Shown here in pieces: positions 4,201 through 6,468 of a DNA stretch of 6,468 bases; the first letter of the stretch is position 1, and each line of letters starts with the position of its first letter. The stretch is from Actinomycetota bacterium. Lineage in GTDB: Bacteria; Actinomycetota; Actinomycetes; Actinomycetales; Cellulomonadaceae. The notes under the pieces were generated by a model that saw only the letters and a program-made list of their open reading frames with translations, made no database searches and was not told the origin of the DNA. The stretch lies in NCBI GenBank assembly GCA_018898235.1, contig JAHIJU010000143.1, forward strand, positions 1 to 6,468. The letters run 5' to 3'. The position numbers were made by a program, and so were the translations under genes.

Positions 4201-6468
4201 CGTCAGCTCGACCCGGTCGCCGGACACTGTCGCCTTCACCGAGGGGTCCGACACCTCGAGGGAGTCCTCGACCAGGGTGAGCGCATCGCCGTCCGGGTCC
4301 ACGTCGTTGGCGAGCACCGGCACCGCGAGGTCCCGGCCCGGTCGGGCCGTCACCATGTCGGGCACGGCGACCGGCTGCTGGTTGGTCGCGGCGGCCGGTG
4401 CGATCCCGACGAGCACGGTGGCGCTCGCCCGAGCCCCGAGCCTGTCCTGGACCGTGTAGGTGAAGGTGTCGGTACCCGCACCGTCCTTGCTCGCCTCGTA
4501 GTCCAGCCAGGACTCCCCGACCGCCACGACGCGCCCCTTGGCGGGCGCCGAGCCGATGCCGAGCAGCCGCACCGAGTCGCCGTCGGGGTCGATCCCGTCC
4601 AGGGTCACCGGGATCCGGATGGTCTGCCCGGCCAGGGCACGCGCGGTCACCGCCGCCGGCTGCGGCGGGGAGTTGTGCTCCGCATCGGCGGCCCGGACCG
4701 TGATCGTCAGCTGGGCGGAGGCGGTCTGCTGCGCCGGGTCGGTCACCTCGTAGATGAGGTGCACCGTCGTCGGGGTGTCCGGCGCCTGGAAGCGCACCTG
4801 GTCGTCCGCCACGAACGCCGTGCCGGACTCCGGCTGCTGCGCCAGGTCGTGCACCACCGACAGCACCGCACCGCTGGGGCTGGTGTCGTTCGCCAGCACC
4901 GGGATGGAGACGACGTCCCCAGCCCGCACGGTGGCCGTGTCATCGAGCGCCACCGGTGGCTGGATCGTCGCAGCCGCAGGCACGGGCAGCACCACGACCT
5001 CGCCGGTCGCCGCCGCCGTCCCGTTCGACACCGAGTAGGTGAACGACGCCGGGCCGGTGAGCGCCGACTGCGCACTGATCCGCAGCAGGTGGTGGTCGAT
5101 CACCGCGACCGTGAGCGGCGATCCGGCCGGGAGGGTGACGCCCTGCACGACGAGCACCCCGCCGGCCGGGTCGACGTCGTTGGCCAACGGGTCGACGTAC
5201 ACCTTCCCGCCCGCGGTGAGCATCCCGGTGTCCCGCACGGCGATCGGCGCGCCCTGCGCCGCGCCCGCCTCGGCGACGTCGATGCGCACCAGACCGGTCG
5301 AGGTCGCCGGTCCGTCGGTCACCACGTAGGTGAGGTAGTAGGTGCCGGGAGTCTGCGCGGTCACCGTGAACGTGCCAGCCGCGAAATCCTTCGTGACCTG
5401 CAGGTCCGCGCGGTCCTCGACCTTTGCCAGTCGCAACTGGTCGCCGTTGGCGTCGGTGTCGTTGGCCAGCGGCGAGACCGTGGCGGCCCGCCCGACGACC
5501 GTGCTCACGTGGTCGCCGTTCGCCACCGGCGGCTGCTCACCCGGGGTGCGGACCTCGACGTCCAGCTCGCCCTCGGTCGTCTTCTGCCCGTCGGAGACGA
5601 CGAGCGTCACCTTCTTGCGGCCTGCGCTGGTGCCGACGTCGGTGAACGTGACCTGCCCGTCCGGGGTCGACCGCACCTGATCGGCGGTCGTCGCAGCGAC
5701 CGACTGGAGGAAGGTGTCGTCGCCGTCCGGGTCACTCCAGCCGGGCAGCACGTTGATCGTGGCGCTCTTGCCCTGCTCGACGACCAGGGTCGAGATCCGG
5801 TCCTGCACGGGTGCCGACTCGGTGTCCCAGCCGTGCACCTCGAGGTTGACGTTCGCGTCCGCCTGGCCGCCGCGCCCGTCCAGCGCGGTGTAGGTGAACG
5901 ACGACGTGCCGGTGGCCTTGTCCGGGACGGCCAGCTGGAACGCCTCACCGCCCCGGATCGCCTGCAGCGTCCCGAGCGACGGCTGGGTCTTGGCCTGGGC
6001 GACCAGCAGGTCGCCGTCCGGGTCGGAGTCGTTGGCCAGCACCGGCAGCACGGCCGTGCGACCTGGCCGCACCCCGACGTGGTCCTCGACCGCGACCGGG
6101 TTCTGGTTGGCCTTCGTCCGGTCCGGCAGCTGCTGGTCCTGCGAGGTGTCGGTCGCCTGGTCCTGGTTGTCGTCCTGCTTCGGCGGGGTGACGTCGCTCC
6201 AGTTGTTGACCTGGGTGAGCGCGTCGTCGGTCAGCCAGACCGCACCGGTCGCCAGGTTGTTGAGCACGACGACGTCCCGGTTGACCCGGAACCGCAGCTC
6301 GCCGTCCCCGGCGTTCGGGATGTCGAGGGCCGAGTCGTGCGCAGTGCCGTCGCAGTCACGCAGGTAGCGCGCCGACCCGCTCCAGGCCGCGTAGGTGCAG
6401 CCGTTGAGCCGCACCGGCGCGGCGGCGACCCCGCTGCCCCCCGCGCTCTGCCGCACCGGCTCCCCCCC
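1252..6468 (-). CDS. Giant surface protein with tandem Ig/cadherin-like repeats and FN3 domains (5' partial)
   Basis: The frame is open from the right edge to the TAA at 1254-1252, giving 1738 residues with no start reached. A GTG at 6456 could be read as a start, but the frame continues upstream to the edge (GGEP before it), no ribosome site is visible, and the protein starts mid-domain, so that GTG is probably an internal valine. Residue numbers here count that codon as 1. Order: end of an N-terminal module (1-90) with Cys20 and Cys35; Asp/Gln-rich linker (91-116); eleven Ig/cadherin-like repeats of about 90-103 residues (117-1180), several with P-V-L-A-N-D-x-D-P-D-G-D; five FN3 domains (1181-1644); beta-rich cap (1645-1734). 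From memory, homologues have an N-terminal membrane helix and a beta-propeller ahead of this part. There is no LPxTG signal or C-terminal membrane helix, so anchoring must come from the missing N-terminus. Likely role: long extracellular rod for adhesion or envelope interaction; ligand unknown. First gene of the visible operon. Confidence 0.95.
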   Translation of the reverse strand, partial: GGEPVRQSAGGSGVAAAPVRLNGCTYAAWSGSARYLRDCDGTAHDSALDIPNAGDGELRFRVNRDVVVLNNLATGAVWLTDDALTQVNNWSDVTPPKQDDNQDQATDTSQDQQLPDRTKANQNPVAVEDHVGVRPGRTAVLPVLANDSDPDGDLLVAQAKTQPSLGTLQAIRGGEAFQLAVPDKATGTSSFTYTALDGRGGQADANVNLEVHGWDTESAPVQDRISTLVVEQGKSATINVLPGWSDPDGDDTFLQSVAATTADQVRSTPDGQVTFTDVGTSAGRKKVTLVVSDGQKTTEGELDVEVRTPGEQPPVANGDHVSTVVGRAATVSPLANDTDANGDQLRLAKVEDRADLQVTKDFAAGTFTVTAQTPGTYYLTYVVTDGPATSTGLVRIDVAEAGAAQGAPIAVRDTGMLTAGGKVYVDPLANDVDPAGGVLVVQGVTLPAGSPLTVAVIDHHLLRISAQSALTGPASFTYSVSNGTAAATGEVVVLPVPAAATIQPPVALDDTATVRAGDVVSIPVLANDTSPSGAVLSVVHDLAQQPESGTAFVADDQVRFQAPDTPTTVHLIYEVTDPAQQTASAQLTITVRAADAEHNSPPQPAAVTARALAGQTIRIPVTLDGIDPDGDSVRLLGIGSAPAKGRVVAVGESWLDYEASKDGAGTDTFTYTVQDRLGARASATVLVGIAPAAATNQQPVAVPDMVTARPGRDLAVPVLANDVDPDGDALTLVEDSLEVSDPSVKATVSGDRVELTTPAKAEVLTVYYGVTDSKTGTVTGSLTVTVDPNAPLQAPVARDDLLTAAQVADKTTATVKVLDNDEDPDGNVADLKVSSAVAGVQVAADGTVQVPVADTARAILYTVTDVDGLVGSAFVWVPGAHDEVPRLKSTDPVTVDSGAKLTLSLADYVQVAAGKSPRVTTKASVSALHGDGSPVLVDATTLAFTSATGYFGAAGVTFEVTDGTGPDDPNGHTAVLTIPITVNPPANQPPTFTGSTVQIAPGEDPVAVDLVALTADPDDGDLARMKYTLDGQAPAGLQVSVSGQKLTASAGVDVPKGTTATVKLTVSDGTTAPVDGTLTLSVVASTRPFAVANDDVVDKAHQGKPVTVDVLANDQNPFPNTQLTLVDAPVVETGTGTATLSGTQVEVTPAKDFIGTMVVRYRVQDATKDVDRQVDGRIKLTVQGRPGTPATPQVSEVRSKTVVLTWAAPTNNGAPITGYMVKSSGGQTFSCPTTTCTLDGLTNNVEYTFSVVATNEVGDSDPSPSSASARPDAKPTAPGVPVLKFGDKQLDITWAAPTGYEGSPVESYTLEISPPPASGVGQKTGVTGTNYTWTGLENGVPYQVRIQAINRAPDPSDWSGYSASEIPAGVPDAPAQPTTSRLDPVGAQAQLQVAWVAPKDNGDAIASYTVTVLRGGAAVSSVKVAGGTTTQAIALDTSESDYSFTVTATNKAGTSVASAASAARRAFVAPGAVSGLSAAPGDNAVTLTYGAASGNGAKTGEVAYQYQVNGGAWIAMPGDKVIRSGVGNNGTYTIGVRASTAMDGVTYAGPATDSNAVAPFGPPGQPGVGAVGNDTTVTLSWSPPSRNGRDFHVEISVDGGSWQSVASSGSTQAGDGHSQTHSIRARTVDTEGQISAEASASGRSADAPRSASIRKGDGASIAGCTAGCNFIIIDYSNLTPGTYTVDFYSDQGTGGVWYTDTYTFSGSGSVNTKEYYGYPRTNVWVDIRSMVVSSKLYW
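1255..1524 (-). other. Giant protein: small beta-rich C-terminal cap in AT-richer DNA
   Basis: Residues 1645-1734 form a last domain distinct from the FN3 array. Landmarks are IRKGDGAS, a Cys1660-x3-Cys1664 pair in AGCTAGCNF, a hydrophobic strand FIIIDY, the LTPGTYTV strand, and a terminal YYGYP followed by NVWVDI and the final KLYW. From memory, many actinobacterial surface proteins end in a similar module with PGTYTV, YGYPG, VWVTV and a final aromatic residue, so I read this as a divergent member. Its function is unknown; being at the far tip, it may be a ligand-contacting or folding cap. The DNA from 1252 to 1500 is about 54% GC by hand count, far below the rest of the gene. Confidence 0.7.
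1525..2916 (-). repeat. Five tandem fibronectin type III domains in the giant protein
   Basis: Approximate bounds: F1 2647-2916, F2 2359-2646, F3 2065-2358, F4 1780-2064, F5 1525-1779. F1 to F3 show the classic FN3 pattern of P-x-x-P at the start, a core Trp in L-T-W-x-A-P, an N-G-x-x-I-x-x-Y turn and strand, and Y-x-F-x-V-x-A-x-N-x-x-G near the end. F1 also has a short Cys1227-x4-Cys1232 hairpin. F4 replaces the core Trp by Tyr (TLTYGAASGNG). F5 is the most diverged but keeps LSWSPPSRNG and a V-D-G-G-S-W strand that F4 also has as V-N-G-G-A-W. FN3 arrays in bacterial extracellular proteins usually act as spacers or carbohydrate- or surface-contacting modules. Confidence 0.92.
2917..6108 (-). 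repeat. Eleven tandem bacterial Ig/cadherin-like repeats in the giant protein
   Basis: Protein-level tandem array. Approximate repeat bounds on the DNA: R1 5809-6108, R2 5533-5808, R3 5251-5532, R4 4960-5250, R5 4666-4959, R6 4378-4665, R7 4090-4377, R8 3817-4089, R9 3508-3816, R10 3208-3507, R11 2917-3207. The typical unit starts PPVAVxD, has a PG turn, then V-x-P-L-A-N-D-x-D-P-D-G-D, and ends with a FTYTVxDxxG-type strand and a T-V-T-V strand. This is the pattern of the Big_9/cadherin-like families. R1 and R7 match it best. R2 and R6 keep DPDGD but lose LAND. R3 to R5 keep LAND or a close variant but lose parts of the acidic motif. R9 to R11 are diverged. Repeat borders were set by eye and may be off by a few residues. 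Confidence 0.9.
6109..6468 (-). other. Giant protein: end of N-terminal module plus acidic linker
   Basis: This segment encodes residues 1-116 (counting from position 6456) and four residues upstream. It includes NGCTYAAWSG and YLRDCDG, whose Cys20 and Cys35 are well placed for a disulfide, then NRDVVVLNNLATGAVWL, a beta-strand-rich run that resembles, from memory, the end of the N-terminal propeller module in actinobacterial homologues. It is followed by VNNWSDVTPP and a hydrophilic Asp/Gln/Lys linker (91-116) that precedes the first Ig-like repeat. The propeller identity cannot be confirmed because most of that module lies outside the window. Confidence 0.6.

Noticed and set aside
6454..6456. 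GTG at 6456 as the true start of the giant protein.
   Set aside because: The frame stays open to the window edge, no ribosome site is visible, no signal peptide or membrane helix follows, and the residues after it read as the middle of a folded module with a cysteine pair.

Overview
The window reads as one co-directional stretch of a high-GC actinobacterial chromosome, with every real gene on the minus strand. The organism inference rests on the strong G/C third-position bias, the tightly packed gene order and the family of the giant surface protein. Micrococcales, for example a Cellulomonas-like organism, is my best guess from memory of similar clusters; the sequence does not prove it.

In transcription order (right to left) the layout is as follows. 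(1) A giant extracellular repeat protein, 5'-truncated by the right window edge, fills 1252-6468. Within the window it carries the end of an N-terminal module with a cysteine pair, an acidic Gln/Asp-rich linker, eleven tandem bacterial Ig/cadherin-like repeats, five fibronectin type III domains and a small beta-rich C-terminal cap. (2) After a 28-bp gap, a complete MoxR-type AAA+ ATPase occupies 249-1223. (3) Overlapping the moxR stop by 4 bases (ATGA), the first 84 codons of a further gene occupy 1-252. It is most likely a DUF58 protein, the usual partner of MoxR ATPases, and is cut by the left window edge.

The order surface Ig/FN3 giant - MoxR - DUF58 matches a cluster I recall from actinobacteria, where it continues into a transglutaminase-like membrane protein and Ser/Thr phosphatase, kinase and FHA genes. 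Those genes are not in this window. A working model is that the giant protein forms a long rod on the cell surface, while the MoxR/DUF58 pair acts as a cytoplasmic chaperone-like module for assembly or maturation of a membrane or envelope complex. The sequence supports co-transcription through spacing and overlap; the functional link is inference.

The most distinctive local signals are a sharp GC trough (about 54%) with AT-ending codons in the last ~250 bp of the giant gene, the confinement of all its visible cysteines to three short-range pairs, the graded loss of the DxDxDG calcium-type motif along the Ig-like array, and near-identical DNA segments in distant repeats. No RNA genes, insertion sequences, CRISPR arrays or convincing terminators were seen. 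The only non-coding stretch is 28 bp.
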